A stretch of DNA of 64,000 bases, taken from NCBI GenBank assembly GCA_036346255.1, contig CM070622.1, positions 18,750,751 through 18,814,750 of the forward strand, written 5' to 3'. The DNA comes from Ampelocalamus luodianensis. Lineage: Eukaryota; Streptophyta; Magnoliopsida; Poales; Poaceae. Below, one piece after another: positions 20,623-32,446 of this stretch. Made by a program: the position numbers and the translations under genes. The notes below the pieces were generated by a model. The model did no database searches. It saw only the letters and a program-made list of their open reading frames with translations, and was not told the DNA's origin. Position 1 is the stretch's first letter, and every line of letters starts with the position of its first letter.

Positions 20623-22055
20623 ATGGATCGGGGATGGGGAAGGTTTCCCCGTAGCTTTGGAGGGGCCGGTCGCAGTTGGGCTGGAGGAAAGCGAAATGCG
20701 CCCGATGCGTGGAAGGAAGAAGACGATCTGATGGGTGAATCAGACCTGAGATTGAAACTTCAACGAGAGCAAGAGCAGAAGCGGCGGATCTAGGATACTT
20801 ATCATGGGATAAAATGAAATCAGGTATGTCATCTGATTTCTAGGGTTCAGATCGTGCTCGTTTCGAACCTCATGCTCATGGGGGAGTGATTAGAGATACT
20901 TTTTTCTCAAGACAAGGAAGGGGTGGCAAAATGAGGCTCGTAGAGAGAACTTGAGCCGAGGAGGGGGCTCGCGTTGGGAGGAACCTCAAAAAGGGGCATC
21001 TAGTTGTGGCTTTGGAGGAAGAGGTGGTAATCTCAGAGATGAAAAAAATAGAGTTCAATTTAACTGGGATTCTTCGGTGGTTGCTGGCAAAGGAGATGAT
21101 CTGAAAAAGAGCTGGGTGATATTGGGCCAAATACGGGGGTGCTCCGATATGAGGTCGCGGGACTTGTTTATGGGGCTTACAATCGGGTCGTCATCAAGCT
21201 CGTTGTACTAATCCTCCTGTGTGTTACAAATGTAAAAAAACGGGACACATGACTTCTGGATGCCCTGAAGAGAAGAAAAACCTTGGATTGAAGCTCTGTG
21301 GTTTTGGTATTCCAGGGCAAGGTTTTTATAGTCTCCAAGTTGCTGGATTGCAGTTATCAAAACAATTAGTTGCTTCAGGTGTGTTAAGTATTAAGGAGGG
21401 AGTAGCTACTGTGCACAAGATTGAGGCTAAATTGAAACATTTAATCAAATCTGATTGGGACTGGAGAGTTAGGAAACTTTTAAAATCTGAATATGCGGTG
21501 GTTTTCCCCTCTAAGGAAATGTTGGAGACTTGGTCTAAAGCAAGGGGTGTTGAATTGGCCCTTCACTCTATCAAAGCGAAGATTGATAAATCAAATTTGG
21601 ATCCTGAAGCTTCTTCAGTCCTCACTGCAGCTTGGATTAAGGTTTCTGGGATTCCTATCCCTGCTAAGACAGTGGAAATGGTAAATGAAATTGCTAGCAC
21701 AGTGAGTGATCTTGTAGAGGTTGATGAGATAAGCTTGATGAGGGCGGATCCTATTAGGGTCAAAGTTCTTAGTAGAGATCCTTCTAGCATAAATTGTTTT
21801 GTGGAAATTTTCCTTAATTCTATGGGGTATGAAATCAAATTTGAAGCAGAGGGTGGTGTGGTAGGCAAGAAGAGAGGTCCAGTCTATGATCATTTTCATA
21901 AAATTCATGGGCACAAAAAATATGACAATGATGAGGATGAGGAAGAGGATTCTAATGGAAGCAATCGCAAAACTAAATGGGAAAAGTTGGCAGAAAAGTT
22001 TGGTGGAGATAATCATCAATCTCCTGAACATAAAAGTGTAGGTGGGGATAATTAA
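20623..22055 (+). pseudogene. LINE ORF1 (RNA-binding protein), frameshifted
   Basis: Encodes the RNA-binding protein that packages LINE RNA. It starts MDRGWGRFPRSFGG and is Gly/Arg-rich, with stops and frame changes before 21219. From 21219 a clean 278-codon frame carries a CCHC knuckle, CYKCKKTGHMTSGC (Cys-X2-Cys-X4-His-X4-Cys). A globular region follows (about residues 30-205; AVVFPSKEMLETWSKARGV, AAWIKVSGIPIPAKTV), resembling the DUF4283-type domain of plant LINEs, then an acidic tail (DEDEEEDSNGS). The stop is at 22055. Further coding-like fragments up to 23300 suggest the original protein was longer. Confidence 0.75.
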
Positions 22056-23340
22056 CATAAAGGCAAACAACAAACTACTGATAATGTGGTTGTGTGTTCC
22101 GACTTGGTGGTTTTTCAACTAATTAGTCAAGGGATGGTTGTGATGACTGGGGGTGTACCTAAGGTTCACTATCCTGAAGAAGAAGAAAATACTACTGATA
22201 ATGTGGGGGTCATTGTCAGCAACTATCTGTTCAAAAGTTGGAGAAGAGTTTTGCAACAAGCAAAATATTCAACAAGAGTTGTTGTCTGGGTCTATCAGTT
22301 CAACTAAATGCTAGAAGAATGATACTACGGATTCTATTCCTGATGCTTTACAGATTGTTCCTTTGGCTTTTAGTTTTCCAAGTGAAAACAGGGAAGTTGT
22401 TGACTTAGAGAAATCGGGGGATGAAAATGTTTCTCTCAAAATGTAGAAATCTAACAGTTCTCTAGAGGTCCAGGACATCCAACCAGAAATAGATTCAGTC
22501 CCTCTTGAACCATCTCAGGGAGAAATACTAGTTCATACTGAGGGGGGACCTGCTTTGCTGTCTACATCTTTATGGCCTTGCTTAAAGACTCCTCCAGGCA
22601 AGAGGGGCCTTGCTTAAAGACTCCTCCAGGTAAGAGGCAGTCAATTGTCAGGAAGTCTTCAGTTGAAATAGTTTCTGCTCCAGACATCATTAACCTTACT
22701 GGAAAAAGGTGTATGATCTCAGGGGATTTGGTTGACCTGGATAAAGAAATGATTGATAAGATTGAGGTGTGAGTGATATGCATCATAAGGAAAGTGACAA
22801 GATCCGATGGGGGTTTCTGATATTGAGGGAATGACAGAAATGTGTGTGTCTCCTAAAAAGAAAGGAAGGAAACATAAAATTGTGGAACCTCAACAAGCCA
22901 CTAGAAAAAGCTCTAGGATATAGGATCGGGGGATCCCCATGGAGAAAAAGGCGTCTAATTTGAAGTCTATCCAGAATTTGGAATCTCAAGGTAAACCTTA
23001 AAACTCTTTTTAATGTTCTTAATAACGCTTCTATTGATTATTTAGAGCAAGTTGTTAATACTTGTGCGATTGTTTTGGGAAAACACTCACAAAATGCTAG
23101 GGAGGTGATCTTAGCCATGCAGGCACAGGAGCTTGTTAGAGCTGCTGTGGCTCGAGCTGAGAATGAAAAAAATGGCAAAAAGGGACCAGGAGGTCCAAGA
23201 TTCTGAAGATAAAAATTCTGAGGGGGTGAATGTTTAAATATAATTGAGAATGGCAACAGGGGTGCTTCAGATTTCAAATTGAACAAGAGGAAGCATAATA
23301 AGCTAAAAAAAGGGGGTGCTGGTCGAAATACAGCTACATC

Positions 23341-24647
23341 ATGAAGATTTTATTTTGGAATATTAGAGGTTGGGAAAGGCTGCTCGAAGGAGACAGCTCA
23401 AAGATCTAGTTATTACTGAAAAGTTGGATGCTATTGGGGTGCAGGAAACTATTAAGAAGAATTTTAGTGTGAGAGAACTTAGGAAACTTGGTGGGTAATC
23501 TTCCTTTTAAATGGCATTGGATTCCTGCAGAAGGTCATTCAGGTGGCATTTTGTTGGGGGTTAAAGAAGAGTTGCTAGAAGTAGAAAGCTGTGACTCGGG
23601 CAATTTTTTGTTAGCATGGGTGTTAGAAGTAGGTTAGGTAATTTCAGATGGGAGTTGTTAGTGGTTTATGGGTCTGCTCATCATGATTTGTCTTAGAGTG
23701 TTTTAGGAAGAGTTGGATAGAAAATGTAAAAATAATGTCTTTCCATTGGTTCTGAGAGGTGACTACAATCTTATTAGAGAAGCAGGAGATAAAAATTCCA
23801 ATAATATGAATTTCAGTCTTATGAATATCTATAATGATTTTATTTGTGATAAAAAGTTGCTTGAGATCAAAAAGGGGGTGCTAAATTTACTTGGACTAAC
23901 AAGCAAAAATGCCTCATTATGGTGAATCTTGATAGGATTCTTGTTTCAACTGTTTGGGAAGTTCATTTCCCTTTGTGTCATGTTTAGAGTTTAATCAGAG
24001 TTGGTTTTGATCACAATCCTATCCTTTTAAACACTGGTGAAGGTGATGTGGTTAAATTTGGGAGATTTTACTTTGAAAAGAAATGGCTTTGTCAAGAGAC
24101 GTTCAGGGGGGTTTTGCATAAAAAATGGTTGGAGATTGATAGAAGAGCTACTAATAAGGTGTATTCTCTTGATAGATGGAATGGTTGTATTGCTTTTTTG
24201 AGTGGTTGGGGTGTTAATATGAATGGAGAATATAAGAAAGAAAAAGGGTTTTCTTGATCAGCTCAAATATTTAGATTCTTTAGAAGAGAGGCAGGGGTTA
24301 AATCCTGATGAGTGATCTCAGAGGTACTTCTATTGAATCTAAATTAGAGCAGACTTATGAAATGGAGGAAAACCATTGGTATCAAAGGAGTGGTTTAGAT
24401 TGAATCACTCAGGGAGATGCAAATACTGGTTATTTTCACAACTGTGCTAGTGGGAGGCGAAGGAAGAATTACATTTTTAGTTTGGATCATGATGTTCTTT
24501 TGACCAGCAAAGAGGATGTTAGGAGACACATTTATGATTTCTATAAAAATCTTTTTAGTTCTGATGGTAGCCAAGAAGTGGGATTGGCTAATGATATTTG
24601 GAGAAGTAAGTTGAGAGTTTCAGATTTAGATAATATAGGCTTGGTTC
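23341..24647 (+). pseudogene. LINE ORF2: endonuclease domain, broken and truncated
   Basis: The endonuclease that nicks target DNA is recognisable across several frames: the start MKILFWNIRG (catalytic Asn), GVQET (catalytic Glu), EGHSGGILLG, GDYNLI (Asp/Asn pair, near 23758), NLDRIL and DHNPILL (the final Asp-His pair, near 24010). The linker to the reverse transcriptase follows (FGRFYFEKKWL, DVRRHIYDFYKNLF near 24510-24560). The reverse transcriptase is missing because the element ends at the gypsy junction. Several 1-bp frame changes and stops show it is dead. Confidence 0.78.
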
Positions 24648-27600
24648 AGGGCATTACCCGAAATTGAAACTGACCTTGATGTGTTTTAAAGGCCGTCTTC
24701 TCCTCATATGTTTCTTTCATCCGAATCTGGTGATAGCCTGAACGGAGGTCCAATTTGGAAAAGAAATGTGTGCCCGCCAATTCGTCCAATAACTCATCAA
24801 CATTTGGTAATGGAAACTTTGTAAGATCGAGTAGGCCGACTAGAGGGGGGGGTGAATAGGTGTTTTAATACTTTTATGCACTAAAACCGATTTCTAATGC
24901 GGAAGTTAATATTAATACGGTTTTGCACAATTAAGACCTAAAATCACTAGTCTCAACTAAGTGCTCCAACAATACAAGTATAAAGATAATAATCAATAGA
25001 TCATGAACTTGTAAGCTTTCAACTAAAGATATGATCAATCAAGCACATACATGATAGCAATCAAATAAATAAGCAATTATACAATGAATGTAAATTGCAA
25101 TAAGGTAAAGCTCAAGAATGCAAACCACAATTGACACGGCGATATTTTTCCCGTGGTGATCGAAGACTTGCCGGTCTCCCCTAATCCACGTTGAGGTAAG
25201 TTCAACCTTTTGGATCGACTTCAAAACGCGAGGCAACACCTCCGAGGTAAGTCCAACCAACTTGGACCGGTTCCAACCGAACCAACACCTCTAAGTGAGA
25301 TCAACCGCTTGAACCGATTCCAACTTGAACTTATCACCTCGATCCACTAGGGTTGCTCTTACTCCGCTCCGGAGATGGCGAGCACCAAGCCACTCACAAA
25401 TCGCCTGGGTCTTCTCACAAGCTTCACTTGAGAAGATCACCGACGCACAACGCCTCCACGCCGTCTAGGTGTTGGCAAACACCAAGAGTAACAAGACTCA
25501 ACTTTCACTTGAACCAATCAAGTGCCAAAGCTCTATGGATAAGCAATCCACAACCTAATGCAACACATGCACTTAGGGTTTGCTCTCAATCACTCACTAA
25601 GTGCAACACATGCACACAAGAGTATGAGAGGCTTGCTCTTAGCTCAAGGAAATTCAATGGGGCACCAGCAACAACTTCCTCACACAGCCAAGATGGGTAT
25701 TTATAGCCCACACACAAAAACTAGCCGTTGAGAAAAGATTCCAAAGGCTCTGGACAAAATCGGTCAGACCGCCAACTAATGGCCGGTCGGACCGCCCAAG
25801 TGCCAACGGCTATAAAACTAGCCGTTGGACTCACAATCGGTCTGACCGCCAACCAATGGCGGTCGATCGCTCCAACCGGCCGATCGCCGAGGGGCGGCGG
25901 ATCGCTCAATCGAGCACGAGCAAAACCGAAAACAACCTTCCGGAAAACACGTACGCCAAACAAAGTTCGGTACTACGCGCTCTCGGTAGTACCGCTTCAA
26001 ACTCCCGGTACTACCGCACCCCGGTAGTACCGATTCTTACGGCCGGTACACACAAGAATCGGTCAGACCGCCCAACCCATGGCGGTCAGACCGCTACCAC
26101 CGGCCGATCGCTACTGAGGCGGTCGGACGCCAGCGATCAAGAAGATCAAAATGACTTTGTACATTTGCCTCAACTCAATTTGCAAAACATATTTGCCAAA
26201 TTGATGCAACATGTACACAAGAGATAAAAGCTAGATTCTCAACAAGTTGCAAAACACATTTGCCAACTTTTAGAATCAACGCCACAAGGAATAAGGTACA
26301 TGAACTTAAACCGTTTGCAAAACGCATTTGCAAACTAAAGTCACATGCTACAAGGAATAACCATGAGCCACAACTATTTGCAAAACGCATTTGCAAACAT
26401 AGGCAACATGTTAAGTTGAGCTAGAGCAACCACAATGAGCTATCAACACACGACCAACTCAAGTTACTAATTAAGACCCCTCTTAATAGTACGACAACCT
26501 ATTCTAGCAATCCGATCTCTCAACCAAACACCGAGATCGGTAAAAGACTAGGAACAAATCCTTAGCCCTAGCTAGTCATACCTTAGCCTTGCACATCTCT
26601 TGAAGCTTGACAATCATCAACGCATGATGATTTCCTTTACTTCATGATTTCGACTTGATGTCCATCAACACATGATGACACCTTCTCTTGTCTTGATGAT
26701 CAACCAATGATCATCTCATCTTCTTGAACTTGACACGCATCAACTCATGATGCATCCTTTACTTCAAGCTCTTCACTTCAATATCATCAACCCATGATGA
26801 TGCTCTTCTCTTGATATCATCAACTCATGACGATATTCTTTTTCTTCAAACTCTTGACTTGATGATCAACTCATGACATCATCCGAAGTCTTTAATCATA
26901 TGGAACATAACCTATTTCACCAACTCATAGAAAAACGTTAGTTCAACAATATGATTATCATACATTACCACTTCAAACCATTAATCAATAATGGTGGGAC
27001 AAGATACCACAATCTTTCCCTCTTTGGTAATCGATGACAATCACTTCAATAACAAGTAATTGAATGTAATTGGTATGAGTATATATAAACTACATAAGTT
27101 ATATGTATATACTCAAGAGTTATGTTTCAAAGTAGATCACAAAGATCAATACTAGTGAAACAACAAGGTCATGAGTATATATGAACTACACAAGTTATAT
27201 ATACCAAAATGAGTGTCTACAAACTACACAAGTTGTATATACTCATATGAATATATTAACTACACAAGTTAAATATATTCAAGGATATATTTCAAGGTAA
27301 AGATCATTAATATACGTGGACAAAGAATTATGGATCAATACTAATGAAACCGCAAGATATAGATTGAATTCCCCCTAAATGTGTGCATACACGAGTGTGT
27401 AAATGAAACATATGCACATATACAAGTTTTCCTTTTTGGTGAAGTTCAACCTATATATTGGATCTGAGGAATGCAGCAAGATATAATAACAAGTTGTCGA
27501 ATGCATACCTCTTTGATCTTTATATCCAATTGAGACTAAACAATAGGTATATAAGAAAGAGCGTTAGTCTCACAAAGCATTTGTCATTAATAACCAAAAC

Positions 27601-28500
27601 ACCATTAACATATAATGACGGGTCTAGATTCTTCAAACTTGCTCTTAATTGTATTTTTGTTCAGACGGTGATAGTCGACGCAGAACCTCCAACTCCCGTC
27701 CTTCTTTTGCACCAACAAAACTGGAGAAGCATACAGGCTCATACTAGTTGTGATCATTCCAGAGTCTAACATCTGAGTGACTTGCCGTTCGATTTCATCT
27801 TTTTGGAGTGGAAAGTACCGATAGGGTCGGGAGTTCACTGGTGTGGTTCCAGGTTCCAATGTGATAGCATGATCAAATTGTCGATGCGAAGGTAAACATT
27901 TTGGATCATCAGAGACTATACCTCAACTGGTATTTCAGTGGTGTGTTCCGGTTTGGAATGTGACTGATGTTCCAACATCGTCAGAGCCCATATCTCATTA
28001 CTAGTGTTCCACTTATGTAATTGCTCAAGTGACAGTTCCGACAATGTGGCCTGATAGTTGGTCTGAACCCCCTGAATACAAACCCTCCTACCTACATAAT
28101 CAAATGCTAATGTCTTGTTGAGCCAATGACAGTCCATCGGGCTCAAAGGTTGAAGCCAATCCATACCCAACACTGCATCATATGCTCCCAAGTCAATCAC
28201 TCTCATGCTGCTCTGAATGTTATACCTTGAATCCACCAAGTTAGTTCTTGCACTACACTGTTGCAGTAGAGTTGCTCTCCATTGGCCACCTTGACTGTGA
28301 CCACAGGTCTAGCTCGGGTGTTGAGATGCATTCTGTGGACGAACTGTCGGTTGACAAAACTATGTGTACTGCCGGAATCCACCAAGATGAGCACTACTTG
28401 ATTCTCGACAAGGGCACGAAGACATACCGATTGAATCTCCTCTGTGCCAGCAAGTGCATGAACAGATGGTTTGAAGCACTCTTCTGGTTAATCTGCAGTT
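24647..28500 (-). pseudogene. gypsy pol: protease and reverse transcriptase, interrupted
   Basis: The protease active site DSGSTHSFV lies near 28360-28390, followed by AYDAVLGMDWL near 28160. The reverse transcriptase begins TTPVNSRPYRYFPLQKDEIE, then SPVLLVQKKDGSWRFCVDY and KNTIKSKF up to 27641. After the inserted LTR it resumes at 24814 with PNVDELLDEL and SKLDLRSGYHQIRM and ends at FQFRVMP. The YxDD catalytic motif would lie beyond the break and is absent. Confidence 0.82.
24820..27635. mobile_element. Solo LTR inserted in the gypsy reverse transcriptase
   Basis: A 2816-bp sequence starting TGTAAG and ending CTTCA, flanked by AACTT on both sides (24815-24819 and 27636-27640). Deleting it rejoins the reverse transcriptase frame. 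It begins with GGCCGACTAGAGGGGGGG, a phrase I associate with long LTRs of the copia SIRE/Maximus kind; that assignment is tentative. It holds clusters of short repeats: GGTCAGACCGCC (25760-26110), TTTGCAAAACGCATTTGCAA (26180-26400), CATCAACTCATGATG (26610-26880) and AAGTTATATATACTCA (27070-27290). Confidence 0.75.
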
Positions 28501-28539
28501 TCAATGGCCTGCAATGTATCATCGGTTAAGACCTCCCCG

Positions 28540-29600
28540 AAATCCCCGATTTCAATGGTCAACAATTGCATAGATTTCTTGCACTGATGTTCCTTAGAGT
28601 ACTTGCCCCCACACTTGAAGCATAAACCATTTGCATGACGGTAATCACGCAGTTGGCGCTCATGCCAGAATTCCTTAGTTCCCTATCTTTTGCCATCGGT
28701 GCGTGCTGGAGCTATCGCCTAAAAAGGCACTGTAGCTTGTAAGGTTGTAAACGCACAACACCTCTAATCTCATCTTTCAGGCCCAACAGAAACTGAGTGA
28801 CAAAGAAGCGGCTATTCAATGTAGCATCAAGGGACAACAAATGGTACATACTGGCCTCAAACGCAATGCGGTAATCTACGACAGTACCAGTTTGCTTCGG
28901 CTATAGGAGTTTGTTCATTTGAGCGTCATATTCATCAGAACCAAATTCGTCCTCAATAGCCTGACAGAAAGAATCCCAACCAGGTAGCGCATGCAATCTC
29001 TTGTAAGCCTGCAACCACAGAGCTGTGTGACCGTCCATGTATAGTGTTGCGGTCGAAACCCACTGCAAAATTGGTACCCGATACATATCAAAATAGGTGT
29101 GACAACGATCCAACCACAACCGAGGATTCTCGCCGAAGAACTTGGGAAAATCAAGTTTTGACGGTTTCATGTACCCTCCCGATTTAGCTGGAGAGGCCGG
29201 TGTGGTGACGACGCCGTAAGATGGTTGCGGTTGAGGAAGCAACGGAGGTCCTTGATTTGTGATTGCGCCGGGTGGTATCACCGTGGTAACCTGGCCAGCC
29301 CCGAGGGGTCGATGGAGCATTTGCAGTCACGGCGGTAGTGGTGGGGGTGGTGGTGGTGGTGGAGCAGATGGTTGACGGAGAAACTCGGATTGCGTGCGCT
29401 TCACTTCATCCCGACTATCTTGTTGAATCCCCACTTGTTGCCTGAGATTCTTCACTTCTCCGGATAACTTGTCGATCTTCCCTGCTTGTACATCAAAGCG
29501 AGCCAAAATTTCCGCCAGAGTCACCTGAATCAGTCCAGGATGTTCTTCCATCACCAAGATCACTTGACGGGTTTGTAGGGATGACTTCGGCGGCGCCGTG
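28540..29600 (-). pseudogene. gypsy gag
   Basis: Structural protein of the retrotransposon particle. The N-terminus (from about 29600) has a coiled-coil stretch (VKNLRQQVGIQQDS) and a poly-proline run. The capsid-like region follows (LDFPKFFGENPRLWLDRCHTY, WVSTATLYMDGHTALWLQAY) and a knuckle of the form CFKCGGKYSKEHQC near 28585-28625. The frame is broken at 29320-29327 and again near 28900. The knuckle type is common in plant Ty3/gypsy elements. Confidence 0.75.
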
Positions 29601-29738
29601 GTGTTCGCCTGGATCGGTCCAACCTCAGATTGGAATTATGGAACCGAGATGGTATCCGACCTCTCTAGGGATTTTACCGACCGAAACAAATTTTTGCAAC
29701 GAAACGGAAATAGAGATTGGAGGGCTCTGATACCAAGT

Positions 29739-30270
29739 TGTGGTGTCCCAGATAAAATGCAGTATCCTATTGAATCGAGTAACCCAATTTTTGGCCAATA
29801 GAGAAGGTATCACGAAGAATCGGGATGAGGAAAAGAACAGGATAGGGAAAGCAAGACTCGATTTCTTCATTCATGATCTTATCGTTACACTGTAGCCGTA
29901 ATTTAAACACATGATAACTTACACGGGTCAGTGGACCCATTGATCCATTCACCAGACTGACACACACTTCGCTCCTGCGGTCCCGCCTGACAATCTCCCT
30001 CCAGCCTGCCGCGTGGTCCTGCAGTCGTTATCGCCCTCTTCCTTGGCGCCTGCGTTTCTCCTCCTTTGTCCATCGTCATGGCTGCTGTGAGGATGACGAT
30101 ATGACTTGCTACTTGGTCCTTTTGTGGGGCCCTTGACTCGGCGCCTTCGGAGCTAAGAAATCCACCTCGTGAACAAGCTTTCCTGAATCCATCGTCTTCG
30201 TCATCGTTGACGCCACACTGGACTGGTTTTCCTGACCGACACGTATACAGAACTGATCGATGATGTGTCA
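29739..30270 (-). repeat. gypsy LTR and adjoining primer-binding site
   Basis: On the - strand the LTR ends GGGACACCACA and is followed after two bases by TTGGTATCAGAGCC (29736-29723), complementary to the 3' end of initiator tRNA-Met. The outer border near 30270 is uncertain because no second LTR survives for comparison. Confidence 0.6.
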
Positions 30271-30274
30271 GCAT

Positions 30275-31284
30275 CTTGGTTCTCTCTGTGCGCTTTGCCC
30301 TTGGTCAGGCCGTCCTTGCAACTTGCTTCTGCAGCTAATGGTTCGTTCACCATACGATTTGGGAAGGATTCTCTATTTTTCTCCCCACTAAACTAAGCCC
30401 AACTGCCAGTGTCATCCATCGCGCTTCACCGTCCAACCGAAGCACATCGCAGCTGCCCCCGAACACGCGCTAACCCAGACAACTCTATGGACATGCAGTT
30501 CTTAACAAAAGTAGGACTCGTTCTGAAGTTTACGGGATGCAAGTGAATCATGCCGGAAATTAGGATTTTTTGTACTCATCAGTTGGGTGCCATCGCGGTC
30601 GCCGTGACGCGTAACGTAAGCAGGCGTACGCGCGCGACGTCTGTCAAGCCGCACATGTTCGCTGAACGTCGCGAGTGTACTCCGCTCCGCGCGAGTCCGA
30701 GCTCCACCAAGGACGTGGTTGGAACATGGAAGCGCAGGCACCATGCATCCAACGTTCCAAAACTGAGAGAGATGGACGAGCTCCGCTCCGCTCCGCGCAA
30801 GGTAGCACGGGCTAGTACTCCGTCATGTGCGTGGCAGTCGCGCAACGCGCGGTAAGCGCGTATTTTTGTGGATAAGATCCGGCTGGGCCGGCCGGCGCGA
30901 GACAGGTTCGACCCCGACTACCGCCGACGCATGGGGACAAAAGACGTCGTTCGAGGCCACGTGCGGGCGTCCAACCTACGATTCTACCAGCGTGTACGAA
31001 GAAATAGTACTAGCGAGCAAGAAATGGTCGGTAGTAGGACTGTAGGAGTAATTGAATTACTGTAATTCCTAAAATAATTGTCAAAAGCCACCGGATTGGG
31101 ACACTGTCAACAGATGGATCGGATGGACGAGGGTGACCGATCATTAATGCATCTCGTTGATTTTGCTCTCCTCTGTTTTTGACCTCTCTTTAATTAGAGC
31201 CTAAAGTCGGCAGAACAATACTGTATGGAGTAATTCCTAGTTCGCCGAATATGGCTCTACTCCACACTTATAGGCTTCTAGCTA
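30275..31284. other. GC-rich spacer, no supported gene
   Basis: 30560-31000 is CpG-rich with frames open on both strands, none convincing. It lies 1.2-1.6 kb upstream of the 81-codon gene and may include distant promoter sequence. Confidence 0.35.
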
Positions 31285-31504
31285 TACAAATGCTACTCTC
31301 TTTATTCTTTTTTACTCGGCGTTTTCGATTTTTTTTTATAGTCTTCAAGTCAGGACGTCACTTTGTTTGTTACTTTTTATAATTTTACAACAAAATATAC
31401 TAATAAAATTATAATATTATGAAAGTATTTTTAACAATAAATTTAACCATATAAATTTTATATAGCTAATTATTGATGGCCAAACTTTAGAACCGAGGGA
31501 GTAT
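31285..31504. mobile_element. Stowaway-like MITE
   Basis: About 220 bases ending AACTTTAGAACCGAGGGAGTA, the usual end of a grass Tc1/mariner-type MITE. The other end (TACTCTCTTTATTC) is more diverged. The AT-rich middle (ATAATATTATGAAAGTATTT) is typical. Confidence 0.55.
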
Positions 31505-31608
31505 ATATATAGGGCATTAGGAGTGTGTTTTGCGACGTAAGCTAAACTTTAGAACCGAGGGAGTATATATATATAGGGCAGCAGGTGTGTGTTTTGCGAC
31601 GTAAGCTA
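31482..31608. repeat. 62-bp tandem duplication
   Basis: AAACTTTAGAACCGAGGGAG starts at 31482 and again at 31544. Each copy is followed by a TATATA run and then GTGTGTTTTGCGACGTAAGC. The unit includes the end of the MITE plus host flank, so it arose after insertion. Confidence 0.75.
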
Positions 31609-31696
31609 CCCTACGTCACGCATATGACATGTATCAGCCACGCGAGCACCGACAAAGATGAACAAGCCGACGAAGAGGAGAAATGATTTAAGAGAA

Positions 31697-31732
<36 letters not shown>
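31697..31732. repeat. (CT)n microsatellite
   Basis: About 17 uninterrupted CT units, roughly 470 bases upstream of the 81-codon gene. CT tracts are common near grass gene starts. Confidence 0.9.
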
Positions 31733-31735
<3 letters not shown>

Positions 31736-32076
31736 TGAAGCGAGTGAGCGATCGAGATGAGCCAGAGACACGATCCACTTGTCTCTCTGTGTCCAGCGAT
31801 CACACACTGACACTGAGCCAGCCCGAGCTAGCTCACGCTCAGCAACTTGAGGGCAATACTTACCAATTGCCCCCTGCATTAATTGTACTACAATCAGGCT
31901 AACCCATCCCCAGATCCCTTTGAAAGCGAGGGCCGACGAGTGCTATCAAATAAATAACCCCCTGGTGCAAAGCTCCCGTCGACTAGTCGTAGGGCTCGTT
32001 GGGAAATATTTTCTACTTCCACTTGCCGAATCAAAAGACACTAGTGCTAATAAAGACATCCCATTTACCTCTATAA

Positions 32077-32134
32077 GATAGCTGCACGGGCCACTCGCAC
32101 ACGCAGATAGCTGCACGGGCCACTCGCACACGCC
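32077..32134 (+). repeat. Tandem 29-bp duplication in the probable 5' UTR
   Basis: AGATAGCTGCACGGGCCACT and the following bases occur twice in a row just upstream of the 81-codon gene. TCTATAAGA at about 32071 is a possible TATA-like element overlapping the first copy. Confidence 0.7.
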
Positions 32135-32200
32135 ACTCTCGGCCTCTCGCGCAGTCGCCGTGCGTTCCTGTGTGCGCTCGTGGTGCGCGGGTGTGCCGCC

Positions 32201-32446
32201 ATGGATGGGCAGGAGGACAGCCAGAGGAAGAAGCCCGACGGGAACCGGCACCCCAAGAGGGGCGAAATCATGAAAGGGATCATCAAGGACTGGACCGGCG
32301 GGGCCGCGAAGAAGAGCCCCCCCACCACCACCACAAGGCCTGGCGGCGGCGGCGGCGGCGGCGGCCGCGACGACGACGACGACGGCGTCAACGGAGGTGG
32401 CGGGGACGCCGGTGGCTCCTATGCTGGGGGGTACGGTTCTTACTGA
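32201..32446 (+). CDS. Small glycine-rich charged protein, 81 residues
   Basis: The ATG lies in GCCGCCATGG, an ideal start context, which decides against the in-frame ATG 21 bases earlier. The N-terminal half is basic and hydrophilic (QRKKPDG, HPKRGEIMKGIIKDWTGG). A Thr run, eight Gly residues, five Asp residues and a Gly/Tyr/Ser tail ending GGYGSY follow. There is no signal peptide or membrane helix. The frame is intact and GC-rich, in contrast to the surrounding sequence. I do not recognise the family; the conserved-looking part is the first 40 residues. It is probably single-exon, with a 3' UTR to about 32870. Confidence 0.65.
   Translation: MDGQEDSQRKKPDGNRHPKRGEIMKGIIKDWTGGAAKKSPPTTTTRPGGGGGGGGRDDDDDGVNGGGGDAGGSYAGGYGSY

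Larger units (their letters stand above)
20160..24647 (+). mobile_element. LINE (L1-type non-LTR retrotransposon), 3' truncated
   Basis: Shows the order expected of a plant L1: a GC-rich leader (20200-20620), ORF1 with a zinc knuckle, then ORF2 beginning with an apurinic-type endonuclease. It stops before the reverse transcriptase, at a junction with a gypsy element near 24647, so no poly(A) tail is present. Both ORFs are interrupted repeatedly. The exact left border is uncertain. Confidence 0.75.
24640..30270 (-). mobile_element. Ty3/gypsy retrotransposon, truncated, - strand
   Basis: Read on the - strand: LTR (from about 30270 down to 29739), primer site, gag (29600-28540), protease and reverse transcriptase. 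The element breaks off inside the reverse transcriptase near 24647, where LINE sequence begins, so RNase H, integrase and the 3' LTR are absent. A 2.8-kb solo LTR is inserted at 24820-27635. Confidence 0.8.

Noticed and set aside
32170..32200. Upstream in-frame start for the 81-codon gene
   Set aside because: An ATG 21 bases earlier is possible, but GCCGCCATGG at 32201 is a far better context.
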